Shown here: positions 26,950 through 35,841 of the stretch, in pieces | Layout of the letters: each line of letters opens with the position of its first letter | Position numbering within the stretch: position 1 is the first letter of the stretch | Assembly (NCBI GenBank): GCA_963767685.1 | Contig: CAVYEZ010000010.1 | Location: 571,671 to 635,670 of the forward strand | Direction of reading: 5' to 3' | DNA length: 64,000 nt | DNA from: Trebonia sp963767685 | GTDB taxonomy: Bacteria > Actinomycetota > Actinomycetes > Streptosporangiales > Streptosporangiaceae | Notes under the pieces: generated by a model | Told to the model about the DNA's origin: nothing | Database searches by the model: none | What the model saw: only the letters and a program-made list of their open reading frames with translations | Program-made: the position numbers and the translations under genes

Positions 26950-27450
26950 ATGGAGATCCGGCCAGGTCGCTACACGGCAGGCATCGAGGGCGATTTCGTC
27001 GTCTTCTTGATCGGGATGCGCTTCAACCACCCGCTGCGGGTCCGCAAGTGGCTGCCGGTCGCGACGGCCATGCCCAGAATGGTGAAGGTGCTGAGCCGCC
27101 ATCCGGAACTGGGCTGCCTGGGCTTCCAGCAGTGGTTCGGCCGCACGACGATCTTGGTCCAGTACTGGCGCGACTTCGACTCCCTGGACCGCTTCGCCCG
27201 GGACAAGGACCTGCCCCACCTGGAGCCGTGGCGGCAGTTCAACCGCGCCGTCAGGGACTCCGGCGAGGTCGGGATCTGGCACGAGACGTTCCGGGTCCGG
27301 GCCGGGGAGTACGAGGCCGTCTACGGCAACATGCCGGTCTTCGGCCTCGCGGCCGCCGGCACCCACCTGCCCGCCGCCCGCAAGGGCAACACCGCGGCGG
27401 CCCGCATCGGCGCCAGCACCACCGACGACCCGGCCGTCGCGCCGTACTGA
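26950..27450 (+). CDS. DUF4188 (monooxygenase-fold) protein
   Basis: 166 residues. GDFVVFLIGMRFNHPLRVRKWLPVA, GCLGFQQWFGRTTILVQYW and FRVRAGEYEAVYGNMP match the DUF4188 pattern, a dimeric alpha/beta-barrel-like fold annotated near heme or quinol monooxygenases. No catalytic residues are established. GGAAGGGGAGC precedes the ATG. It is divergent from the PadR gene, with 160 bp between. Confidence 0.82.
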   Translation: MEIRPGRYTAGIEGDFVVFLIGMRFNHPLRVRKWLPVATAMPRMVKVLSRHPELGCLGFQQWFGRTTILVQYWRDFDSLDRFARDKDLPHLEPWRQFNRAVRDSGEVGIWHETFRVRAGEYEAVYGNMPVFGLAAAGTHLPAARKGNTAAARIGASTTDDPAVAPY

Positions 27451-27522
27451 CCCACTGCATCGCGGCCCGGCCGACGCTGACACCAGCGAACTGGACGGCG
27501 ATCCCGCCCTGGCACCCTTCTG

Positions 27523-27996
27523 ATGGCGGACGAGATCAAAGAGATTGGCGCCAACAGCATGCTGCTCATCGATGCGTGTCGTACTCCCAAGCTGGCCGAG
27601 CTGATCAAGGGCCTTTGCGTCGACCCATGGCCTGATCGTGGGGCTTGACTGCGCCCCCGGCGAAGATGACAAAGACCAGGAAACCCAGGGGTGGGACAGT
27701 GTCACGGTCGTCGCCGCAGTGATCCGGGAACTCTGCTACCCCAAGAAAAAAGACCTCAACCGCCCGGCAGTCAAAAGGGCCATCGAAAGCGTCAACGCCG
27801 CCGCGGCCTTCGCGGCCAGGACGCCGTGGTCAGGCTGTACCAGGCGTGGGAGCCCGTCGTGACCCGCCTGTACAGCCGCTACCCATTCCCGAAGATCATG
27901 GTGACCGATCCGCAGCACGACTGGCAGGCGACACTGACGCGCGCCTGCGCAGCCCAACGCGGCAGCCCATGCGGACCTGACACCGCCCAATGCTGA
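27523..27996 (+). pseudogene. Degenerate unrecognised gene in at least three frames
   Basis: Consecutive protein-like stretches appear in shifting frames. They are MADEIKEIGANSMLLIDACR (from ATG 27523), then HGLIVGLDCAPGEDDKDQET and ELCYPKKKDLNRPAVKRAIE (about 27620-27810), then RLYQAWEPVVTRLYSRYPFP (about 27830-27996). Their composition is unlike the G+C-noise frames of the region. No family is recognised, and the boundaries are approximate. The surrounding 27451-28129 holds nothing else recognisable. Confidence 0.4.
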
Positions 27997-28129
27997 CGTG
28001 AGAGTGTCACCGGCGCTCGCCGGCCAGCATCTTGCCGAGAGGTGGCTCGAGCCGAAGCCAGCCTTTCCGTGACTGGCGCGACCCGTCATGCCACACGATC
28101 TTGGCCACGGCGTAGTAGAAAGGATCCTT

Positions 28130-28663
28130 ATGGGACAGAAGACGGTCCGCTTCAGCGACCTCAGCGAGCAGCTCATCACCGAGGACGGCGCCCTCGTGCG
28201 CATCGTCGTCCACGAGCATCCTGAACTGGACGGTCAGCCCGTCGAGATCGAGGCCCACGTTGACGAGGCGCGGGCAATCACCGACGCGGCGCTGGATGTC
28301 GCCGTCGTCGACCTCTACACGGCCGACGAGGCGGAGCCGCGGCGGGTGACCCTGGACGCCGCGGTCTTCGACAAGCTCGCCACCGCCCGCCCGATGAGCG
28401 AACTGCTCATCGCCGCGCCGCCCGCCAGGCGGGCGCCGAAGCCACGGGCCGCCGCCACGGCCGCCGAGCGGCCCGACTACGGGACGCTGGAGCACGCGGG
28501 CAAGCCGCACAAGGGCAAGACCACCGATGCCGAGAAGCAACTCGTCCGCGAGCACCTGGCCGAAATCAACAAGCGCCTCGCCGCCGAGGGCCTGCGGACG
28601 ATCGATCCGGCCGATCCCGGCCACATCGAGCGTTACGGCCTTGAGGACCTGACGGCCGACTGA
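28130..28663 (+). CDS. Conserved hypothetical protein
   Basis: 177 residues from ATG 28130, with GAAAGGA seven bases upstream (in-frame upstream starts lack a site). N-terminal half: beta-rich segment GQKTVRFSDLSEQLITEDGA and RIVVHEHPELDG. Middle: basic Ala/Pro linker RRAPKPRAAAT. C-terminal half: charged helical module TLEHAGKPHKGKTTDAEKQL and VREHLAEINKRLAAEGLRTI. The two-part layout with a basic linker suggests a small nucleic-acid- or partner-binding protein, but this is speculation. No family name can be given. Confidence 0.7.
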   Translation: MGQKTVRFSDLSEQLITEDGALVRIVVHEHPELDGQPVEIEAHVDEARAITDAALDVAVVDLYTADEAEPRRVTLDAAVFDKLATARPMSELLIAAPPARRAPKPRAAATAAERPDYGTLEHAGKPHKGKTTDAEKQLVREHLAEINKRLAAEGLRTIDPADPGHIERYGLEDLTAD

Positions 28664-28705
28664 GAAGGCGGTGACACCTGGGCAGGAACCAGCGGACCGT
28701 TCGGC

Positions 28706-29887
28706 TTAATCTCCGATGTAGACGGCTCTGGCTCGCAGTAGCCGACCGCGGTCGTACTCCTCGAACGCGTGCGCGAGCCAGCCCGCGGTGCGGGCGGTGA
28801 CGAAGACGGCTTCCGCGGCACCCTCGATCATGCCGGCCATCCGGGTCAGTACCGCGAGGGCCAGATCGGTATTAGGTGCCGGCAGGCGCCGCCGTCCCAT
28901 GACTGCCAGCATCTCGTCGGCGATCGCCAGCAGCCTGTGTTCCGGCCGGATTTCCCGGAGTCGGCCGAGCAGGTAGTTGCCGCGGCGGTCGATCCGATAG
29001 AGGGTGTGCCCGAATCCGGGGATCCGCTCGCCGACGCGGAGGCGGTCGCCGAGCACGCGGCTGGCGTCAGCGGGCGACCCGATGTCGTCCAGCAGCCGTT
29101 CGACGGCGAGGGACGCGCCGCCGTGCAGCGGGCCGGCGACGGCGGCGAGCCCCGCCGCGACGGCCGTGTACGGGTCAGCGCGGGTGGAAGCAGCGATCCG
29201 AACGGCCAGGGTCGATGCGGCCAGCTCGTGATCAGCCAGCACGATCAGGGCCGACCGCAGGACCGCGAGCAGGTCCGGATCGGCGGGGGCGGGACAGAGC
29301 GCGCGCCACAGTCGTTCCTCGATGCGCTGGCCGGGACAGGGGCCGACGGCGGGCAGGCAGTCGAGCATCGCGGTGATGAGCCGCTGGCCGGTCGTGATGG
29401 CCGCGGCCCGGCCGGCGATGTGGCGCAGCGGATCGGTGACAGCCAGGGCAGCCGTGATCACCTGGAGACGCTCGCGCGGCAGGGTTCCCGCGGGCAGCCC
29501 GCTTTGCGCGGCGACGGCGGGGGGCAGCGCGTCCGGTATCGCTGGCCATGGCCCGGCGTCATCCGTGCCCTCGTTCCACAGCCAGAGCGCCGCCTGCTCG
29601 AAGGACCAGGATCCGGCGAGTTGCAGCGCGTCGCGGCCGCGGTAGAACGGCCGGCCGTCACGCAGCGCCGTGATGCAGGATTCGATGACTAGCTCAGCGG
29701 GGGCGGGCGGGCGCCTCGGCCGGCCGCCGCGGGCGAGTTCTTCCACCTGGGCGGCGTCAAACAGGCTGCGGCGCCCGTCCTCGTCCCGGCGCCGCCGGAG
29801 CACGCCACGGCTCACATACGCGTAGACAGTGGCGGGCTTGACGCCGAGGCGGCGCGCCGCCTCCGCAGTGGTGATCCAGGTCTTCAT
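28706..29887 (-). CDS. Citrate synthase family protein with N-terminal helix-turn-helix
   Basis: 393 residues from ATG 29887. Residues 1-55 are a MerR/excisionase-type HTH (TTAEAARRLGVKPATVYAYVSRGVL). Residues about 70-393 are a citrate synthase domain with the active-site blocks LADHELAAST, GPLHGGA and GFGHTLYR and the terminal RARAVYIGD. The domain therefore keeps both catalytic histidines, and it may act as a 2-methylcitrate/citrate synthase, a regulator, or both. It faces a homocitrate-synthase-like gene across only 45 bp containing palindromes. The HTH probably reads that control region (inference). Confidence 0.87.
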   Translation of the reverse strand: MKTWITTAEAARRLGVKPATVYAYVSRGVLRRRRDEDGRRSLFDAAQVEELARGGRPRRPPAPAELVIESCITALRDGRPFYRGRDALQLAGSWSFEQAALWLWNEGTDDAGPWPAIPDALPPAVAAQSGLPAGTLPRERLQVITAALAVTDPLRHIAGRAAAITTGQRLITAMLDCLPAVGPCPGQRIEERLWRALCPAPADPDLLAVLRSALIVLADHELAASTLAVRIAASTRADPYTAVAAGLAAVAGPLHGGASLAVERLLDDIGSPADASRVLGDRLRVGERIPGFGHTLYRIDRRGNYLLGRLREIRPEHRLLAIADEMLAVMGRRRLPAPNTDLALAVLTRMAGMIEGAAEAVFVTARTAGWLAHAFEEYDRGRLLRARAVYIGD

Positions 29888-29932
29888 GTTGATCAAAATC
29901 AATGTTGATGCATTGTCGCAGTTCAAGTCAAC
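29886..29932. promoter_or_regulatory. Compact divergent control region with overlapping palindromes
   Basis: The 45 bp between the two start codons is A+T-rich. TTGATCAA (29889-29896) and ATCAATGTTGAT (29898-29909) are palindromic, and ATGTTGAT occurs twice 16 bp apart (29886, 29902). Neither gene has a Shine-Dalgarno sequence, so both transcripts may be leaderless. The HTH-citrate synthase is the prime candidate to bind here. Confidence 0.5.
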
Positions 29933-31165
29933 ATGGATCACATGGCGAAAATCCACTACCTCGACGTGACCAACCGCGACGGCGTGCAGACCGCACGGAC
30001 CGGGCTGTCCAAGTTCGGCAAGACGATGGTGAACTTCTACCTTGGGCGGCTCGGCGTGGCGCAGTCCGAGATCGGTTTCCCGTTCCTGTTCCACGAGGCT
30101 CCGTACATGCGCGCCCAGGTGGCGCTGGCCAAGGCCGGCGCGTTCGGCGACCTGCTGCTTTCTGGCTGGTGCCGGGGCGTGTCGGCCGACGTCGAGCAGG
30201 CGCTGCCGCTGGGCCTTGAGCACTACAACCTGTCCATCTCAACCTCTGAGCAGATGCTGGCGAAGAAGTTCCGCGGGAGGCTCGACCACGACGCTGTCAT
30301 CCGGGAGATGACCGGCGCCGTGCACACGGCCAAGGCCGGCGGCGCCGCCACCGTCGGCGTCAACGCAGAGGACGGCTCCCGGACCGACGACGGCTTCCTG
30401 CTGGAGTTCGCGCTGGCCGCCAGGGACGCCGGCGCTGACCGGATCCGCTACTGCGACACGATCGGCGGCGACACCCCGGGGCGCATCCGGGAGCGGTTCG
30501 CCCGGCTGGCGTCCGCCGTCGGCATCCCCGTCGAGACGCACTGCCACAACGACCTGGGCATGGCAGTGGCGAACTCGGTCAGCGGCGCTCTCGGCGACCT
30601 CGACGCCGGCCAGGACGCGTGGATCAACACCTGTGTGAACGGGATCGGCGAGCGGTCGGGCAACGCGGACCTGCTGTCGTGCATCCTCGCCGTCAGGTAC
30701 GGGTTCGGCCTGCCCGCCGAGGCGGAGACCGGCGACCCGATCGACTTGACCTGGGCACGCCGGTTCGGCCAGTGGGCCAGCTACGCGTTCGGCCAGCCGC
30801 TGCCGAACAACCAGCCTGGCATCGGCCCGAACGCGTTCGCCCACGAATCCGGCATCCACGCCGACGGCGCGCTCAAGGATCACGCGAACTACGAGCTCTA
30901 CGACGAAGCGGCGCTCGGCCCGTGGCCAGCCGACTGGCACACAAGCCGCGGCCGGGTCGTGCTGTCCGGCGAGTACGGCGGGAAGGCCGGGTTCCGTCAT
31001 GTCACGGACACCCTCGGGATCGAGGTCACCGACGAAGACACGACGTTCCGCCTCGTCCAGCTCTGCAACGCCGCCACCGGGCGTCCGCTGACGGATGACG
31101 AACTCCGGCTGATCGCCGCCTACCCAGCGGAACTCAGCCTGCTCTACCCGGGGTACCTCAGCTAG
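29933..31165 (+). CDS. Homocitrate/isopropylmalate synthase-like (HMGL family) enzyme
   Basis: 410 residues. The TIM-barrel motifs of the HMGL-like family are present: LDVTNRDGVQT (about 9-19, metal/catalytic), ETHCHNDLGMAVAN (metal-binding His pair), NGIGERSGNADL and AHESGIHADG, the last typical of homocitrate and related synthases. It condenses acetyl-CoA or another acyl-CoA with a 2-oxo acid. There is no LeuA dimer regulatory domain, so it is closer to homocitrate synthase than to LeuA. ATG 29933 or 29942 could start it. Divergent from the HTH-citrate synthase, it suggests a dedicated 2-oxoacid chain-elongation or tricarballylate-like step. Confidence 0.87.
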   Translation: MDHMAKIHYLDVTNRDGVQTARTGLSKFGKTMVNFYLGRLGVAQSEIGFPFLFHEAPYMRAQVALAKAGAFGDLLLSGWCRGVSADVEQALPLGLEHYNLSISTSEQMLAKKFRGRLDHDAVIREMTGAVHTAKAGGAATVGVNAEDGSRTDDGFLLEFALAARDAGADRIRYCDTIGGDTPGRIRERFARLASAVGIPVETHCHNDLGMAVANSVSGALGDLDAGQDAWINTCVNGIGERSGNADLLSCILAVRYGFGLPAEAETGDPIDLTWARRFGQWASYAFGQPLPNNQPGIGPNAFAHESGIHADGALKDHANYELYDEAALGPWPADWHTSRGRVVLSGEYGGKAGFRHVTDTLGIEVTDEDTTFRLVQLCNAATGRPLTDDELRLIAAYPAELSLLYPGYLS

Positions 31166-31325
31166 GGGATTCCGCGCCTCGTATAGTCCGGATCCAGGAA
31201 CGTTCGGTCCAAACGCCCTAGTGCTACTTCCGCCTCACTGATCCGGCCAGCACGCAGCATTCCCGGTATGGTCTGGCCGGACTGATGGAAAGCGAGGACT
31301 ATAGACCTGGTGCTAGCCTTCCCGA

Positions 31326-31709
31326 ATGCGGGATCATGAGAAGCGCGGCGAAAAGCACGGCCGCTTTCATTTCGGCCATCATGAATGGATGTTTCTGGAC
31401 GGGACCGTCCTGGAGCGCCGAATCCTTCACCCGGAGCGGTCAGCGCCGCACGCGAAGCTCTTTGTCGTCCGCTTGCAGCCCCCGGGGCAGCCGCCCCTTA
31501 CCGTCGAGCTGACCCTGCACCCCAGCGACCGGGACTACACCGACATTGCCCAGCCGGAGGCGGGCGAGGTCCGCGGCTTCCTGTACGACCCGAAGTCGGG
31601 CAAGCTCGAGTTCAACCTGGAAGACGACCGCAACAACCTGAGCGTAATGCTCGGCGACGCCGACGCGATGGCCGCCGAGCTAGAAAGAGAACTTGACGGC
31701 GGCTATTGA
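31326..31709 (+). CDS. Hypothetical protein
   Basis: 127 residues. The His/Arg-rich start (MRDHEKRGEKHGRFHFGHHE) leads into a beta-rich body (FVVRLQPPGQPPLTVELTLH, AGEVRGFLYDPKSGKLEFNL). An acidic C-terminal helix ends at Tyr127. No family is recognised. The balanced composition, compared with the noisy alternative frames here, supports a real gene, although no strong ribosome binding site precedes it. Monocistronic between the synthase and the siderophore-interacting protein. Confidence 0.6.
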   Translation: MRDHEKRGEKHGRFHFGHHEWMFLDGTVLERRILHPERSAPHAKLFVVRLQPPGQPPLTVELTLHPSDRDYTDIAQPEAGEVRGFLYDPKSGKLEFNLEDDRNNLSVMLGDADAMAAELERELDGGY

Positions 31710-31775
31710 CCAGCCCACCTACCAGCCCCTGATGCTCTCCGGGAACGCCGTCACCCAGGCCGCTGCTGGTGTCCC

Positions 31776-32555
31776 TTAGTCAAGGCCGCGCTTGCCGGGG
31801 GTCCAGAACGGCTTGGTGCGGATGGCCTGTCGGGGCCAGCCGCGTTCGGTTACCAGGTGCCGGCGCAGCAACTGGATTGTGCGGGCCTCGCCGGCCAGGT
31901 ACGCAATGCCCGGCGCGCTGGGGAGCTGAAGCCCGGTGAACGCCTCGAGCAGGGCCTGCGATGCGGCCGCGGGTCGGCCTTGCCTGTACTGCCATTGCAG
32001 CTGGCGGCTCAGCGGCAGGGCGTCTTCCGGTTCGTCGGCCTCGATGACGCCGTAGGCCTCGGCGGCCGGCGGCAGGGCGCGCAGCATCGCGCCGAAGGCG
32101 ACCGCCGCGGTCTCTTCCCCGGCGAAGACGTGATAGGTGCCTTCCCCGAGCACCAGCGTCCCCTCCGGATGGCTGAAGCTGACCGGCTGGCCGACGCGCA
32201 GCTGACGAGCCCACCGCGCGCCCGGCCCGCCGGTGTCATGGTCAAGCACGCAGAACTCGATGCCGGTGTCGTGCTGCCAGACCGAGTAGGTGCGCATGAG
32301 GTCTCGCGGCCGCAGCCAGCTGCGCGGGTCGAGCATGTCGGCAACGTGCACGCGCACGTGCTGGCCCGGGGTCCAGCTGAGACGGGAAATGCCGTCTCCT
32401 TCGATCCGGATCCGCAGCATGCGGCGGGCAATCTGGTCAACCTGGGTCACCGTGCCGGTCACGGAGAACGCGTCACGGAGCCGGTCGCCGGCGCGGCGGG
32501 CGGGGGAAGCTTGAGGCACGAAGTCAAGATATAGCTGAAGTTGCCCAGATATCAA
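31776..32555 (-). CDS. Siderophore-interacting FAD-binding protein (SIP family)
   Basis: 259 residues. The ferredoxin-reductase-like FAD domain includes WTPGQHVRVHVAD and RTYSV (the RxYS flavin motif, about residues 97-101). The SIP C-terminal domain has VFAGEETAAVAF, AYGVIEADEPEDAL and YLAGEARTIQLLRRHL. SIP/ViuB proteins use NAD(P)H and FAD to reduce ferric siderophores and free iron inside the cell. The start is TTG 32555 and its context is weak. No siderophore biosynthesis genes are nearby. Confidence 0.88.
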   Translation of the reverse strand: MISGQLQLYLDFVPQASPARRAGDRLRDAFSVTGTVTQVDQIARRMLRIRIEGDGISRLSWTPGQHVRVHVADMLDPRSWLRPRDLMRTYSVWQHDTGIEFCVLDHDTGGPGARWARQLRVGQPVSFSHPEGTLVLGEGTYHVFAGEETAAVAFGAMLRALPPAAEAYGVIEADEPEDALPLSRQLQWQYRQGRPAAASQALLEAFTGLQLPSAPGIAYLAGEARTIQLLRRHLVTERGWPRQAIRTKPFWTPGKRGLD

Positions 32556-32604
32556 GATGTATCGCGTTCTGGCGCTGAGCTCACCCAGTGGCTAAGATCG
32601 CGGT

Positions 32605-32955
32605 GTGATCACCGGCGTCCACGCAATCGTCTTCTCCCCGGCTCCTGAGCAGGTCCGGGCGTTCTTCGCGGACGTTCTCGGCATGCCTGGCATCGATGCC
32701 GGCGGCGGCTGGCCCATCTTCGCCCTGCCTCCGGCCGAGCTCGCCGTGCACCCGGCCGACGGTCCCAGTCGTCACGAGCTCTACCTGATGTGCGACGACA
32801 TTCAGGCCACCCTTGCCGAACTGACGGCCAAGGGAGCCGAGGTGGCACGGGATGTCTCCGATCAGGGCTGGGGACTGCTCGCGGCAATCCGGCTGCCTGA
32901 CGGCTCGGAACTTGCCGTCTACCAGCCCAGGCACCCGTCACCGCCGCGCACCTGA
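32605..32955 (+). CDS. VOC-superfamily (glyoxalase/bleomycin resistance-like) protein
   Basis: 116 residues from GTG 32605. VHAIVFSPAPEQVRAFFADVLGM is the classic first beta-alpha of the VOC fold, and a second module ends LPDGSELAVYQPRHP. Only one pair of betaalphabetabetabeta units is present, so it acts as a dimer. It could bind or modify a small molecule with a metal; the substrate is unknown. It is divergent from the SIP gene with 49 bp between, so the two may share a promoter region. Confidence 0.82.
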   Translation: MITGVHAIVFSPAPEQVRAFFADVLGMPGIDAGGGWPIFALPPAELAVHPADGPSRHELYLMCDDIQATLAELTAKGAEVARDVSDQGWGLLAAIRLPDGSELAVYQPRHPSPPRT

Positions 32956-33004
32956 ACGACCACCCGCCCGCCGAAACCCACGCCCTGAAGGCAGACGCGT
33001 GAGT

Positions 33005-33334
33005 TCAGTCCGCTGCCCTGCGGCAGGCACCGGCCACGGTACGTCGTGCATCCCGCCACGCGATCAGCGCTGTCCGGGCGCGCGGGGAGGCTACCCGCTG
33101 GCCCCGACGCCGGGCGCGGAGCTGGTCTTTCAGCCATGCCGGGGCATGCGCCTGCTCGATCGCCTGTGTCTTGGTCAGCAGCTGGCCCGTCTGCAGGCGT
33201 GGCGGCCGCGGGCCATCGACGTCAGCCCCAGCTCCGCGATCACCGGGTTCAGCCACCACAGTGGCCGCCGCGCGGCGTGCGCCCAAGGCCCTTGGCCGCG
33301 ATGACCCGCGATCGCCGGGATCGCCAGGCCTCAT
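33005..33334 (-). pseudogene. Possible remnant of a nucleotidyltransferase-type gene
   Basis: The last 57 residues (TGQLLTKTQAIEQAHAPAWL, then KDQLRARRRGQ and RTALIAWRDARRTVAG) look like the helical C-terminus of aminoglycoside-nucleotidyltransferase-like proteins. A matching upstream stretch, PLWWLNPVIAELGLTSMARG, is in another frame (about 33190-33270). The catalytic N-terminal domain is absent. The resemblance is weak and from memory only. Confidence 0.3.
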
Positions 33335-33367
33335 TCGCTGTGCGGCTGTGGTGCAGGTCGCCGGCGC

Positions 33368-34126
33368 CTAGCGCTGTTGCTCGGTCGGCCGGATCAGCAT
33401 CTCGTTGACCGCGACGTGGCGCGGGCGGGTGACGATGTAGGCGATGGCATCGGCAATGTCGCTGGCCTCCATGCGCTGGCCGAACTGGCCACGGATACCC
33501 TCCAGGATCTCGGGCCGGTTGTGGCTGGCCAGCTCGGTGGCGGTGGCCCCGGGCTCGACCAGGGAGACCCGCACGTACTGCCCGGCCAGCTCCTGGCGCA
33601 GCGACTCGCTGAACGCGCCCACCCCGAACTTGGTCAGCGCGTAGACGCCGTTGCCGACGCGCGCGAACCGCCCGGCCACCGAGCTGATGTTCACCATGTC
33701 CGCGACCTCACGCGGGCCTTCCGCCGCGGCCCGGACGAGGTGCGGCAGGGCGGCGTGGGCGCAGTACAGCAGGCCGAGCACGTTGAGGTCCACCATCCGC
33801 TGCCACTCATCCAGCGGCGCCCCGGCGGCCGGGCCGAGCAGCATGACCCCGGCGTTGTTGATGAGCGTGTCCAGCCGGCCGAGCTCGGCGACCGTCTGCT
33901 CGACCGCGGACGCGGCCTGCTGCTGGTCGGTAACGTCGCACTCGAGCACCAGCGCGGTGCCGCCGCGCTCCCTGATGCCGGCGGCCAGCTCATCGAGCTG
34001 GGCCCGGCGCCGTGCGGCCAGCGCCACCGCCGCGCCCTGCGCGGCCAGCGCGTCCGCCGCGGCCGCGCCGATGCCGCTGGACGCCCCGGTAACCAGTGCG
34101 ACCGTGCCCTCGAGTACTGGTTTCAC
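33368..34126 (-). CDS. Short-chain dehydrogenase/reductase
   Basis: 252 residues from GTG 34126; the frame is open further upstream without SDR similarity. ALVTGASSGIGAAAA (about 9-23) binds the cofactor, LINNAGVMLLGPA follows, NISSVAGRFARVGNGVYALTK supplies the Ser-Tyr-Lys triad, and LVEPGATATELASHN is the usual loop after the active site. The C-terminus ends in RPRHVAVNEMLIRPTEQQ, a pattern common in YdfG-like SDRs. The substrate is unknown. Probably monocistronic. Confidence 0.9.
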   Translation of the reverse strand: MKPVLEGTVALVTGASSGIGAAAADALAAQGAAVALAARRRAQLDELAAGIRERGGTALVLECDVTDQQQAASAVEQTVAELGRLDTLINNAGVMLLGPAAGAPLDEWQRMVDLNVLGLLYCAHAALPHLVRAAAEGPREVADMVNISSVAGRFARVGNGVYALTKFGVGAFSESLRQELAGQYVRVSLVEPGATATELASHNRPEILEGIRGQFGQRMEASDIADAIAYIVTRPRHVAVNEMLIRPTEQQR

Positions 34127-34212
34127 TTGCCACTCACCACTCTCGCTGATTGAGCCCGACGTTCGCTTCGATCCCACCACAGGACCGGATGAGGCCGGCA
34201 CCGGGACCGCCT

Positions 34213-34829
34213 TCAGGGGCCGGCCTGGATGAGAACCCGACGGTCGAGCAGCGCCGCCTTGGGCTCCGCGAACCGGCCGGTCGTCCACAGCGCGCTGACC
34301 TCCCCGTGCAACTCAGTAGCGGCGGCCCAGCGGGCAAGGCCCGAGTAGAGGCCGCGCTGGGCGAGCCAGGCCGAGTACTCGCCGTCCCGGTCAAAGCCGT
34401 ATCCGGTCGCGACGTGCCCGATCAGGTCGTGCACCGCCCGGAGGCGGTCGTGGGCGCCGCCCGCCTCACAACCGAGCAAAGGGTGAATGCGGTCCGCCGG
34501 GGTGCGGGTGATCTCCAGGGTCCGCGAGGCGAGCACCGAGTCGATGAGCTCATCCGCCGTGGCGTAGGGGGTGACTTCACGCGTGCCGACGACGGTTATC
34601 CGGCAGGGGCCGCGCGGATCCGTGAGCGCCGCGAACTGCTGGTCGGTCTGCGCCTCAAGCTGCCGGTACGCCAGGGCGACGAGCGGGTCGACCCTGGTCC
34701 GGGCGGACAGGAAGCACTCACCGACCGCCAGAGTTTCGCTCGGCTGGACGTGTCGCGGCGCCGGCCGGGAACGCGCCGGCCGGCGGGGAAGCCGACGGTT
34801 GGATCAACTAGGCCCGCAACGAACATCAT
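34213..34829 (-). pseudogene. Conserved hypothetical gene with one frameshift
   Basis: A proper start (CTAGGAGACGA before ATG 34829, reading MMFVAGLVDPTVGFPAG) runs into noise. From about 34740 a +1 frame gives a coherent protein to 34213: SETLAVGECFLSARTRVDP, LVALAYRQLEAQTDQQF, then DRLRAVHDLIGHVATGYGF and ARWAAATELHGEVSALWTTG. The HDLIGH and TELHGE motifs look metal-binding. I recall similar actinobacterial proteins of unknown function. One frameshift near 34740-34790 separates start and body. It could be decay or a sequence error. Confidence 0.6.
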
Positions 34830-35039
34830 TCGTCTCCTAGCTTCCGGGTATCTCCCACTGTGCGCGCTCGGCGGAGGAGCGCGCTATCGGCAACCTGACT
34901 GCAGCAGGGCCTGGCCAATCCCTACCCGCTCTGGGTCGCGGCCTACGGCCTACGCGACCGCGGCGATTCCCGGGTGCCTGCCTGGTCTGTATTGGTGGGG
35001 ACGCCAACCGGGCGTCCGTGCAGACTGAGGAGGACCGTC

Positions 35040-35789
35040 ATGCCGGATCGTGCGCTAGCAGGAGTGACGGCGCTGGTTACCGGGGCGAGCCGGGGCTTCG
35101 GCCGGGGCATCGCCACCGCCTTGAGCGGGACGGGCGCGCGTGTCGTCGGGGTGGCCAGGGACGGTGGCTCGCTGGACAAGCTGCACGCGGAACTCGGCGA
35201 GTCGTTCACGCCGGTGACCGCGGACGCGGCCGACCCGATGGTGGCCGGCGCGCTGATCGACACGTACCGGCCCGGCGTGCTCGTGCTCAACGCGGGCGCC
35301 ACGCCGCTGCCGCGGCCAATCCAGCACCACACCTGGGAGTCGTTCAGCCGGAACTGGGACGTCGACGTGGCGCACGTGTTCCACTGGACGCGCGAGGCGC
35401 TCCTCGCGCCGCTGGCGCCGGGCAGCACCGTGGTGACGCTGTCCAGCGGGGCGGCGATCTTCGGCTCGCCGCTTTCTGGCGGGTACGCGGGGGCCAAGGC
35501 GGCCATCCGGTGGCTGACCGCGTACGCGGCGGATGAGTCGCGGCGAGCGGGGCTTGGCATCCGGTTCGTCTCGGTGCTGCCGCAGCTGACGCCGGAAACC
35601 GCGCTCGGCGCGGTGTTCGCCGCCGCCTACGCCGCCAGGGAGGGGGCCGGGGCGGGCGCGCGCGGCGGCCCCGGCGGGGTACTTACCCCGGAGCAGGTCG
35701 GCCGGGCGGTCACCGGACTGCTGACCGGCCCGGAACCGGACCAGGATGCTTACCTTGTCACCGCCGCGGGCCCGCGCCCGCTGCCCTGA
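35040..35789 (+). CDS. Short-chain dehydrogenase/reductase
   Basis: 249 residues from ATG 35040 with GAGGAGGACC upstream. TALVTGASRGFGRGIA (about 10-25), VLVLNAGATPLP in place of NNAG, TLSSGAAIFGSPLSGGYAGAK with Ser, Tyr and Lys. The GxxxGFG variant and the single-Asn NAG motif mark a divergent SDR. Its stop lies 53 bp before the ECF sigma gene, and the three genes 35040-37445 may form one operon. Confidence 0.88.
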   Translation: MPDRALAGVTALVTGASRGFGRGIATALSGTGARVVGVARDGGSLDKLHAELGESFTPVTADAADPMVAGALIDTYRPGVLVLNAGATPLPRPIQHHTWESFSRNWDVDVAHVFHWTREALLAPLAPGSTVVTLSSGAAIFGSPLSGGYAGAKAAIRWLTAYAADESRRAGLGIRFVSVLPQLTPETALGAVFAAAYAAREGAGAGARGGPGGVLTPEQVGRAVTGLLTGPEPDQDAYLVTAAGPRPLP

Positions 35790-35841
35790 CGGCGGGCCCG
35801 GGTCGGATGGCAGCACGGCGGATGGCAGCACGGGAGTGCCG

